Below, piece by piece: positions 15,217-26,059 of a stretch of DNA of 64,000 bases. The stretch comes from Amphiduros pacificus (lineage: Eukaryota > Annelida > Polychaeta > Phyllodocida > Hesionidae): the NCBI GenBank assembly GCA_949316495.1, contig OX439010.1:6302001-6366000 (forward strand), written 5' to 3'. Both the position numbers and the translations under genes were made by a program. The notes beneath the pieces were generated by a model. The model saw only the letters and a list, made by a program, of their open reading frames with translations, was not told the origin of the DNA and ran no database searches. The first letter of the stretch is position 1. Each line of letters opens with the position of its first letter.

Positions 15217-15562
15217 GATAACCGTGGATTTTGTTTGTTTGTTTGTTTGGGGTTTTACATCACTTTCAACATTATTTCAGTTATTTCGTGATGAGACCTA
15301 CTTGTAGCAGATATAGTGCTGCCTCACTGAATTGTCAAGTCGCAGGTCCTTGACATGACAACCCACCCGGTCACAGATTTACAAGGACAACGGGTTAACC
15401 CTTTGGCACAGGCCTCAGCTCATGTGGGAAATTGTATCATGAGTTCAATCCCGGCACGGCCGGGGTTCAAACCCACGACCTTTGGATCACCACAGAGGAA
15501 CTGGTGCTAATATGCTGGCGCCCTAACCAACTGCGCCACGGCCCATGGCCGATAACCGTGGA
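15217..15562 (-). mobile_element. SINE family A, full-length with target duplication
   Basis: The element lies at about 15229-15550. A perfect 12-bp duplication, GATAACCGTGGA, is at 15217-15228 and 15551-15562. It is near-identical to the 1835-2157 copy across the central and 3' domains, so both are recent relatives. Confidence 0.9.
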
Positions 15563-18500
15563 GGCTACAAACATACACATGGGAGCCATGTTGAACAATG
15601 TAATGTATATATATATAACATCAGATTAATTTGAGATCATCACTGATTGGTTGATTGATTTCGATTTTGGGGTACACCCCATGACATATCCCGGGATTTC
15701 CCATGTCATGTGACATAAAAAGGCTTCTTGGATTTCCTTAAAAGGAGGCGATGTTGTGAAAATTGGAAATGATCATTTTCCACGGAAAGATAAAGAATCT
15801 TACTTTAAAAAGTAGGCGAAGCGCAATATCGTACCATGTAGTGCCCAGGAATTGTTCATTTAAGTAGTGAAATAGAGAGATATCTAATATATATACAATA
15901 TTAAATCTATCTGTTAGCACTATGTACAGAGGTGTTAAAGACCCCCTCGTGGTCTGGAAAACTCTTTAAAGCTCGCGGTTAACACTACCGATGTTATGTT
16001 TTTCATGTAAAATCTATGATATGAGTGTGCTAATAATAACATTTTAATCTCTTTGATATTATTGTGCGCTATAAAATACAGAGACTGAAGTCGTGTTGAA
16101 GGGTATGGGTAACACATGACAATGCTGTGTGTTTTGTCAATATTTTACCCAAGATCAAATGTGCATAAGTTGAGGTCTACGTATGTGAACAAACAGTTCC
16201 ATTGTACCAAACATTGATAGAAGAATATTCAATTGTTATTTGTTGAGATATACATGAAATATACAAATATTATATAGCTTTGCCCCAAATCCACATGAAC
16301 ATCACGGCCTCAGAAGTTTATCTTCAGCATTAAACATTTCAACGCGTATGCCTTTGAGCAAACTGTCCCAAGCTATGGTTGGACTGGAATCCTATCATAG
16401 TTGTGATTTTGTAATAGCAAAGAGTAAGGTAGGAAACCAGTGAAGTGAAAGTCTGAAGCACCCATTGTTTCGTAGGAGTTGCGCGATTTCTGTGCATATC
16501 TTATAAATGCGTGAAAAGCGACTGGCCTGGCCTGCAGAGCCCACAGAAAGTTTGCTAGTTACACAGTTGATATGTTTTCATTTAAGTCAGCAGAGCTATC
16601 AACCCACTGGGTCATGTCTATCTTTGGTGCCAGGGACTGATATGATAGAGAAGTCCGATGGAGGGTGGAAAAGTATCATAATTATTTTCCCAATAACACT
16701 ATCAAAATCATATACATTATGTACATGAATATACAAGTATTTATAATTTGTAGAATTTTAATTTAATACAATTGAAATTTGGCACCATGTACTCACAAAC
16801 TGATGACGTTTGATTTGTTGGGCATGAAACATTTACAATTAACAGTGATAGTGTATACATTGATAAATCGTGATCTGTGATATTATTTTATTCTGCAAGA
16901 TTGGGACAGGACAAAAAGAAGATTTATTATGAGCTTTCTACAAATCAATAAGAGTAGGTTTGATCTCAACCACTTGTCTATCTATCTGTCTGAAAAATAG
17001 CTAAATCCTATAATTTAAAGGATATATAATCCTTGCAAATATCTATATTTCTAGGACATAATATTAGGACAATGTAAGAATTGAATACATGGATTAAGAT
17101 ATTCTCACCTAAGGTTATTAAGATTTCAAAACTTTAGTTGTCTTTGACACAAGGAGGAAATTGACATTGCATTGAACTTATTATTGCAATATCTTTTACC
17201 TTTTCAGGTTCCCTTTGATTGGTATAGTGACTAACACTGTGTTGTGCTTCCTTTGTGACTAGTGTGTCATATTATATGCTTTACATCTGTCACATTATAT
17301 GTTTTTACCTTCTCAAATTACATCTATAAGTGGTGGGTTTGTTATGCGGTAAGGGTTCGATAAACACCATAGAAAATGGCGCAGGCGGGGAACAATGTGT
17401 AACAGAAAGTAAATTTGCAGCGAGGACTGTGACATTCTATATTCTACAATGATGAAAACAAACAACTGGTAAGAAAGTACATCTCAGGATGTGTCCGATT
17501 GCTATCATATGCTCACCAAGTCGGGTCTCTCTTAAAGGAGCAGCTCATTGTATCTTTTATATTTGCCTTTGTTTGTTCTGCATAACTCAATCATCTCCTT
17601 AAACCGATTACCTGAGATCGTCCAGAGCCTCACAAGGCCAGGTCTCATCCAGGATACGGTGTAGTCCTACCTCATATAAGAGATAACTGAGTCTACGATA
17701 TGGAGGTGTGTGACAGGAAGGTGGCTTGATAGTGCTCTATCTCAGCATCTGACTGGTGATGGTCACACGCAGATCCGGCCTTGTTTGGGGCGAGAAAAAC
17801 TAGCTGACTGGATGCATAAAACATACAGTCCCACCGGCGCAGTGGTAGGCTTGGTTTTCTGATACCATCTATATCACTACACATCCATTGATATACTGAC
17901 CAGTAGATAAACTGGAGGAGGTATGCTGGATAACCGGGAAGGACATATCAATAAAAGGGGGGGTTAGGTATTATGTTTGGATGGACCTACCAGTACATAT
18001 AAAATGGACAGAGATATCACTGTTGATATATTAGGTAGGGGTCAATATATTCTTAAATGTGGAACAGCATAGTACTGTACACTCCATATTAGGCATAGAA
18101 CAGTAGACTCCATATTTGGCTCTCAATCACTGGTGTGAGTTGGACTTACATTGTACATTGTCTGCTCAGGTCTGCTCAGGTCCTCTTAGCTAGAGTACAT
18201 ATTGCCCTCTCCGCCATATACAGCAAGCAGTTGGGAGGTGCTGGTGGCAATATAATAACTCTGCCTGCAGGAAGCAAGCGGTGCGACAGATGAGGCACTT
18301 GACAACAAGATTTACATGTACAGCAAACACACTCAATTCTATTATCACACCACAGTAGAGAATGCAGACTTGACATATTGCTCCATTTAACCAGCCCAAA
18401 GTACAGCAGAATGGGGGGTTGTCATGACTAGCACTGGGTGTCTATATTGAGACATAGGCCTGCCAGTAATATGGTGGGACACTGATGTTCCTGGGTAATG

Positions 18501-19149
18501 CTTTGCGCAGGGACTTGATGAGGAGGAGCGGCACGCTCCTGATTCACTGCAGATTAATGTTTATACTGTTCCACAAATAGTCCTGGAATGCCGCAGGTTT
18601 CCCGTGTTACACGGTAAACAACCTATTCATTCAAACAAAAACCACAACAACTCATTTTTCACAAAATAAATACCAAACAGGAAACTGATACTTCTCAGCC
18701 TGTAGGCATCATAACCATAACGCCTAAGACCGGTATGAATAAACCCCAATTTGTATTCATGCCTAGTCAATTCTGCTGCCAATTACAAACTTATCTATTC
18801 TTATTTCCCTTGTGTGTGTGACTGTCCCATGATGCCTCCTAAAATGCATCATTCATATATGAGCGTGAAACCTTGCAAATTATCTTTTTCCTTTAATATT
18901 GATACAGTTAAGGTATAAAAATCGATTGACTGTATGGACAACCTTCCTATCGCCGAGTATGAGAAGGTGGGACGTCTTTAGAGCTTACCAACCTCCAATC
19001 AGACCTAATCCAGATGGGAGCTGCAGGGCCTCATGTTTGTTATGTAAGAGCCGCTCTGATTGGTTCCTGACTGGTCAGTCTATTAGTATATTGGTGGAAG
19101 CCCTCTTCTGTATGGCTAGACTATTAAAAGATTGGTGGAATTCCCTTAG
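15563..19149. other. No gene recognised over 3.6 kb
   Basis: AT-rich unique sequence. A small palindromic patch (CATGACA...TGTCATG around CCCGGG) lies near 15680-15710. Open frames of 60-73 codons have no recognisable domain. Confidence 0.5.

Positions 19150-19236
<87 letters not shown>
19150..19236. repeat. (AT)n tract
   Basis: About 87 bp of AT dinucleotides, the first of a series of AT tracts in the window. Confidence 0.97.
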
Positions 19237-19238
<2 letters not shown>

Positions 19239-19315
19239 ACTTTGCTGAAAGTATTTTGTCATTACAAATTTTTATTATCATTTCAAATTAATAATATAAA
19301 GATATTCAACAGGTC

Positions 19316-19344
19316 AGGTTTAGAAAAAATGACATGATGGAATA
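19316..19344 (+). repeat. Left arm of a 29-bp perfect inverted repeat (mate 20392-20420)
   Basis: AGGTTTAGAAAAAATGACAT plus GATGGAATA occurs here and, perfectly inverted, at 20392-20420 immediately after a long (AT)n tract. Spacing is 1.05 kb. Confidence 0.9.
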
Positions 19345-20230
19345 CCTGTTCGATTGAATAAAATGGCCGCTGACCTCAACCAGCCCTACTGGATCACACA
19401 GATTACTCTGCCGCTAGATGGAGTTGGCTGGTAAACCGGCAAGTACGTCTGCATTGCATAAAATGAGCGGAAGCTCAAATTCATACAATGTAGACCTCTA
19501 TATAAAATCTGAATTCATTTTTTGGCTAAAGCGTGCAAAGCAATTAAGCAATATGTGGTTAAGGATCACTTAAATATACCTGTAGATATATCATATATTA
19601 TATCTTATTTGTGACGAAAAACAATACAATCAATCAACAAAGTCCGCAATATTTATGTTTTGCCTCCTTTTAACATGAATACTATTGGATATCTATACTG
19701 TTTTTCTCCTTTAAGAAAAAAAAAGGTACAGTCACATGATTTTGTTGGGAGTGGGAGTGTCAGCGGTAAATGGGCGATATTAGGCGCAGTTCAGCCCTGG
19801 AATCTAGCCGTATTACAGAGCTTGTATAGAATGCACAGACATTCCCAGCTGAGTAATTACATCACTGAGGCTGATGGACTCTTAATTCATCTGAAATATG
19901 ATGGCAATACATCTTGCATGTCAGACTACCAGACCTGTACAGGGGGGAGTGGGTCAGTTTCAGCCACACATTTGATACCTCTACTGCTGATAACTCTGTG
20001 CATCAAATTCTTGTCACTCTGCATAGTGTACTCCTCACTGCACTCTCCATCCAGTCACTCTGCAGGCGGGGACCCAGTGCACTCTCCTTTAAGTCACTCT
20101 GCAGGACCCAGTGTACTCCTCACTGCACCCTCTGTGTCCTAAACCTAACAGAGCGGCAATGCCATCACGAGACTGCTGGGGTTTGTTGGGAGACGGCTTT
20201 GTTTATTTTATGCTCCAAGGCATATATATT
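19345..20230. other. Segment between inverted-repeat arms; no gene recognised
   Basis: Contains short imperfect direct repeats around 20035-20130 (CACTCTGCAGG, GTGTACTCCTCACTGCAC). A 160-codon open frame at 19660-20142 is low in complexity at its end and shows no domain. Confidence 0.45.
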
Positions 20231-20390
<160 letters not shown>

Positions 20391-20391
20391 T

Positions 20392-20420
20392 TATTCCATC
20401 ATGTCATTTTTTCTAAACCT
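20392..20420 (-). repeat. Right arm of the 29-bp perfect inverted repeat
   Basis: Exact reverse complement of 19316-19344, starting 4 bp after the (AT)n tract and followed by a further short ATATAT run. Confidence 0.9.
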
Positions 20421-20748
20421 ATATATATATAGCGCAGAGACATCGTAGTATGATGATATGAAAAATATCGGCAAGCACAATGAACGAATAAAAAGCAGGA
20501 TATATTGGGCATTTTATGTATATTCATTATTCTCTAAGCATGCTGTCCTGTGTGTATCTATCTGCAACCAATTCACTCAGTATGCTTTTTCTTTGCTCAA
20601 AAACCTCATCTTCGTAAACATGTATATATGCCTTGTGGATGTTACTTTAATTTGGAATGTGATTAGCGAATATATATGTGAAAGTGATCATGCTGAGATG
20701 CGTATTTCGCCACTGCATTCCTCACAAAATCCATGTTGTAAAGAGTGG
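20421..20748. other. No gene recognised
   Basis: AT-rich. An ATG-led 136-codon frame (20458-20868) runs into the adjacent SINE and is not credible as a gene. Confidence 0.5.
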
Positions 20749-21061
20749 TTTGTTTGTTTGTTTGTTTTACCTCACATTTTATGTAATTTCAGTTATCTTA
20801 TGACGAGACCTGCTTGCAGCAGAAATATAGCTGCCTCACTGAATTGTAATGCCGTCGCAGGTCCTTGACATGACAACCCGCCCGGTCACATATTCACAAG
20901 GATAGCAGGGTTAACCCTTTAGGCATAAACTCAGCTCATATTAGAAATTATATCATAGTTCAATGCCGACACGGCCGGGAATCGAACCCATCACCTTTGG
21001 ATCACCACGGAGGTGCTAATAAGCTTGCGCTATAGCCAACTACTGTACCATGGCCCGTGAC
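20749..21061 (-). mobile_element. SINE family A, diverged copy
   Basis: Recognisable over its length, from a tail of TTTG repeats at 20749 to CCATGGCCCGTG at 21050-21060, but with many substitutions and small gaps in the tRNA head. No clear target duplication, so this is an older insertion. Confidence 0.8.
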
Positions 21062-21180
21062 CTCAAGAGGAGTAAATCTCTCAGATTATCAGCACACTTG
21101 ATAAACATAAAAATTGTCTGTATATGCATTTATCATTAAATTTTCAGTGAACGAAGCATTACGGATTTCACAATACCTAT

Positions 21181-21340
21181 CCAGCAGGCAAAACAGATCG
21201 TTATGATGTGGTTTTGATATGTTTTTCAGATGTGGTTTTGATATGGTTAAACGGTGGTAAATGCAAAGCAAAAATGACGTGACCATTTTCACGTGAAAAA
21301 GACGTAAATTAATCCTTTGGAAAAACATGAATTATTCACG
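21181..21340 (+). mobile_element. Interspersed repeat family D (CAGCAGGCAAAAC type), copy 1
   Basis: Begins CCAGCAGGCAAAAC and is rich in GATGTGGTTTTGA and GACGTGA words. A second copy starts with the same 14 bp at 35488 and shares the ATGACGTGA/TTCACGTGAA segments; a third, inverted, partial copy lies at 38262-38357. It is probably a small non-autonomous DNA element; the boundaries are uncertain. Confidence 0.45.
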
Positions 21341-22195
21341 CAAGTAATATCTTCAAATCGTCAAATCAGATAAAAATATGTTGTTTTTTTATTTTGATAC
21401 CTAAAATTAATAATAATATTTTTAACAGTGATATAAAAATTTTGATTATTTCGTGAATAAAACAGATTACCAAACAAATGAAAACTTAGTCTAAATTCAA
21501 TTTAGTTGAACATACAGAATTAGATATATTCCTACAACTTTGAAAGTTTCCATATGAAGTCAATTTCTTTATCCTTTTATAGAAATTTCTATTCAGAGAT
21601 CATGTACATAAACTTGCTTTTAATGATAACACAATAAAATTTTGATTTTAAAAGAGGTCTTTCTCGGTTAATCGCTGTTACAGAAATTTCTTCTATTCCA
21701 TCGCAAAGCACCGTTTGAACATGTACATGTATTCAGTGTCTACATGTACTTTTAACGTAAATGTGTATTTTTCGATAACATATGAAATTAAATAAGGATT
21801 GTTATGTTGTCTGGTGGAATTCAAGGTGGTAGACCAAACACTATATCAAGAGTGGCGATAAAAGGGGTTCCAAACAGATTCCACACTGTAGTCACGTGGA
21901 ATGCCTCGGTAGATCTCAGCAATGAATCACAGGTTACGTCAGGGCTGAAGGTACATCTATGCCCAAATGACCATCGGTCAGAAAACTTCACTCACCAGTC
22001 TAAATGCCTTACAACATTCTTAGTCAGTGAAATACTGTTCAGTATCTTTTGAACCTGCTATGTATTTGAAGACATAAGGTGTCGGTTCCCATTGTGGAAA
22101 GATGAGGCTCGTTTCCGGTTGGAGTGAGTATTTAGGTCATGCTACATGATTGCTGTTCTCTGAATATTTTCAGGCAATCTTTGATGTCAACGATA
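21341..22195. other. No gene recognised
   Basis: AT-rich DNA. An 82-codon ATG frame (21804-22052) has no recognisable domain. Confidence 0.5.
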
Positions 22196-22199
22196 TTGA

Positions 22200-22285
22200 C
22201 AGAAAATGACCATTATGAGGGATTTGAACTCATGACTTGAGGATTGTAAGGCAAATATGCTAAGCACTTGGTCCCATAGGACCTA
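22200..22285 (-). mobile_element. tRNA-like fragment (SINE head or tRNA pseudogene)
   Basis: On the minus strand GTGCTTAGCATATTTGCC sits about 30 bp upstream of GAGTTCAAATCCC, the spacing and text of tRNA A and B boxes. No full cloverleaf. It lies next to a truncated family A SINE but is a different sequence. Confidence 0.4.
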
Positions 22286-22303
22286 GTTAATTTCTCTCAA
22301 ATT

Positions 22304-22508
22304 TAGGCGAGAAATGGCCTTAAAGGGTTAACCCGTTGTCCTTGTAAATCTGTGACCGGGTGGGTTGTCATGTCAAGGACCTGCGACATGACAATTCAAT
22401 GAGGCAGCACTATATCTGCTACAAGTAGGTCTCATCACGAAATAACTGAAATAACGTTGAAAGTGATGTAAAACCCCAAACAAACAAACAAACAAATAGG
22501 CGAGAAAT
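22304..22508 (+). mobile_element. 5'-truncated SINE family A with perfect target duplication
   Basis: Only the central and 3' domains are present (about 22316-22496, starting at GGCCTTAAAGGGTTAACCCG). The tRNA-like head is absent, yet TAGGCGAGAAAT at 22304-22315 and 22497-22508 is a perfect 12-bp duplication. The copy therefore arrived already truncated. Confidence 0.9.
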
Positions 22509-23864
22509 TGCTTCACCTACATTAAAGATACATGTTTACGACGGACCCGATTACCATAAATAAACTTCTCATCTGATTCGTAGTCTCCCATGGCAAAATC
22601 GTGTGTCATCAGAGTGATTTGCCCCCATGTTGTTGTTTTGAAATTTTGAAAAACTCATGTTTCTTTGTCAACTGACAAAGTAAAATATAAAAATCGATAT
22701 CGGGGCTCTTCCCTTTGATCTTACTAATTGTTGTCATAACTTATTAGTAGGTACACATGTCTTGGATAAAATGATTGATCGCAAAAATATCTTAGGTTTT
22801 GGTAACAGTCCCAAACACCTGTCATTCCCCTCAAGATATTTTGACGCAATTTTGGATCAACATTCAGCCATTTTGGCTTCAATGCTTTCATAGCTTGGTT
22901 ACCAATATCACAAATGATATTGCTGCCCAAAACAAGTCATGATTGTCCTAAATAAGTCGCTACTTTAAAAACAATAAAGATATTTGACAAGACCATTGCA
23001 TACAAAATGAGTATGACCACTGGCTTTCTTCAATTCAAGTCCAACCATGATATTAATCCAATGTGAACAATGCTGGGCCCATGACTCCAGCTCAAACTCC
23101 AGTTTTGGAGACAATGTCAAACTCAACTTGAATAACCATTGTACTCTACAAGTGGGGTAATTGAAAATATTTGTTCATCTTTTAAAACATTTATTGTGGC
23201 ATATAAACATGTTATCTACCACAAAAATATGTAAAGTTATATCCGCACATTTAGTATCACTCAGGCGCTACCCCTCATTATCGATCAGACTTTTGCTTGT
23301 AATTCATGTTTTAATTGTCAGATTGGAAATAAACCAGCTTATATGCTCTTGCTCTATCGACTGGGAAGCCAATATGAGCCAATAATATGTGCATCATTTA
23401 TGTCATCATGCACTACCCTTTTTTAATTCACATGATATAGGAATATATTCATACACAGTAGCGCATATGCAATTTATAGAGTCTTATTCATGGTCTAAGA
23501 CACGCTCTCCTTGATCAAACCATTTTGAACACAGAAAAAAACGAATTACATCCAATAGGAATTGACTACATGTTCGCCATGACTAAATCGATAACAGAAT
23601 AACATCACTAGGGCACTCATTATCAGGGATGTTTTTTAAAAATCTGTAAAATAGGACATCAAACGTCACTTGAGCCGAAAACGTTGCTGGTAGCTGCAAA
23701 TTAACCACAAATTTACTTTCACAACTATTTCCTTCGATACCCGCGGGAAAGCGTTCCTTTTATATGATTTAAAGATCACCAACCGAGAGGTTAACGACGT
23801 GCAAACGAGTGCATCCTGTGTCGCCTTATTGTATGTCGACTTGTGGATTCATGAGTGAATTTCG
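22509..23864. other. No gene recognised
   Basis: Unique AT-rich DNA without supported features. Confidence 0.5.
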
Positions 23865-24100
23865 AGGGAGGGACGCTGGGGAGGGAGGGACGCTAGGGAG
23901 GGAGGGACGCTGGGGAGGGCGGGACGCTGGGGAGGGTGGGACGCTGGGGAGGGACAGACACTGGGGAGGGACGGACGCTGGGGAGGGACGCTGGGTGGGT
24001 CACTGTGGAGGGACGGACGCTGGGGAGGGACGGACGCTGGGGAGAGACGGACGCTGGGGAAGAACGGACGCTAGGGAGGGACGCTGGATAGGGACGCTGG
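23865..24100. repeat. G-rich ~16-bp minisatellite
   Basis: Irregular units built on GGACGCTGGGGAGGGA, about 14 copies with length variation. Runs of three or four G recur on the + strand, so the array can form G-quadruplexes. Confidence 0.9.
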
Positions 24101-24366
24101 CTTGGTTCAGGCCCGAGGTACAGATGCTCAGACTCGTGTCCTCTCGTACTCACCTCACCAAATCCTGGGTTTGTACCAGGCTCTGCAAGTAAAGGCTAGG
24201 ACTGACGCCAGGACCACGCCCAGTACAAGCTTCTTTTTAGCAGCCAATAGGCACCGAGTCAATTATTTCGTCAGCGTGTGGTACAATGGTCAATTGATAT
24301 ACCAAAATAGTCAGACAAAGGTACTCAGGACCATTAATCTTCACTATGATGATAGTGGGTAAAGCT

Positions 24367-24448
24367 GATATATCAGGCCTCATCATGAAAGGGCTGAAAT
24401 AACGTTGAAAGTAGTGTAAAAACCCCAAATAAACAAACCGATATATCA
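24367..24448 (+). mobile_element. Extreme 3' fragment of SINE family A with target duplication
   Basis: Only about 64 bp of the 3' end remains (24376-24439: CATCATGAAAGGGCTGAAAT to CCCCAAATAAAC). GATATATCA flanks it at 24367-24375 and 24440-24448. It reads as a strongly truncated insertion. Confidence 0.75.
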
Positions 24449-26059
24449 ATCATATATTTTCCAACCAGATGTTTCCAATATCCAAAATAACCCGCACCCC
24501 AAACAAATTATAAATGATCCATTCTAAATTACCTTTTAACATATCAAATTGGCATGTACATGTGGAAGGTTGTGTCATTTTGAATCAACATGTACAAGAG
24601 CCAACCAATTGCAGAGCTGTATGGCAATTGCATGTTTATAAGTGCAGAATAACTGTACGCAAAGTTTCGTTCGTGGCAGAGGTAGAATGTGACTATCGCG
24701 CCATACAGGATAGCCTTTTGACCTACAGAAACAGAAAACACCATTTTGTTCGCTTCTCTTTAATACGCAAAATGTCCCCACAAGGTTGTCATCATAGATC
24801 GTTGATCATTGATATGAATTAAGTATTTTGTCCAGGAAAAGGCATTTCTTAAACATCGGTACGGGTATATTTTAAAATCAAAATCATACCGCACCAGTAT
24901 TTTATGTGTCTTCGGTTTTGTTGGGCCATTTATCTAATCATTTAATGGTTTTTATGCATATGTAAACTGTATACAACAGACCATCCGCTCTCATTAAAAT
25001 TGTACACTTCAATTTTCCTCATGTTGTTCGGCAATAATGCTGGGCAATTATACTTCATTCATTGTCTTATTGTCTGCATGTACAATGTACCTTTTGACGA
25101 TTTTATGGTAAATCAACAAAGAAACATCTAAATTATTAAGTGTTTGCTTCTCGCATACAATCCTAATGGACAAACCTCTAATGTTGTACACCTGCCTGCC
25201 GCGAGGTTCTTAACAAGGCATCAATGTGTTACATAATATATGTTATTGATTTACCCGTACAGTTTGACAAACCAAATCTTGTGATAGAACAAATCATAAT
25301 GTTTGTGAAAACAATCCAAACTTTTCAAATCAAATTGAGTAGAAGTTAATCAATATATGTGCCTGGACCTGTATGTAGATCCCCAAAGGAATAAGCAATG
25401 TCTCCCATTCTGATATATGACACTATGACAGTGAATGGAAAGCTTAAAATTCACTGAAAATTCAGAATTTTTAACATGATATAATGATAGCCGTATATGA
25501 GGTTAAACCTGATTTTATAGGGTTTAAAATATCATCTGTGGCACATGAGAACCTCATATAGTAACGTGATGGTCTAAATTAGTTACAAACCATTAATCGG
25601 CCAACTGACAGGAAGTAATATAGAAGTCATTTCTCCTAATTTTCCTCTCCTCCGCCTCCTCCCATGTCCCCTGAATGTTCATAATGATACCAATGTCTTC
25701 CTGTATAGTGATGACGTAATTCATTGTCCCATCGACCATGACAATTTACGCTTCAATCTTAGTGTTCTCAATACATTGTTTCTCAGTGAAGGTTGTCCGC
25801 CCCCCATAATGGTGAATGGCTCATCTTTAAACCCGATCAAACCCCATAGCTTGTTTTAATGTATGGCTGGATAATGGGTGACGGTGTCACACTGTCTTGT
25901 CTCGTCGTTTAATACTTCCAGCTTATTCTCCATGTGGTCAGGAGTAGTTGATTAAAGACGACATTGAATGCTCCAGCAGATTTAAACTCATTCGAGTTTT
26001 GCATGAGAGCAAACATTTCATTCTCCTCCTGAGTTACAATCAGAGCCGATAATAAAGAA
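24449..26059. other. No gene recognised
   Basis: AT-rich DNA. A 102-codon ATG frame (24514-24822) and its antisense frames have no recognisable domain. Confidence 0.5.

Noticed and set aside
15654-15720. Small palindrome around CCCGGG as a regulatory element
   Set aside because: Short imperfect arms, single occurrence, no further support.
18899-19291. 130-codon frame ending in an IYIYIY tract
   Set aside because: The end is the (AT)n tract in translation; the rest has no recognisable domain.
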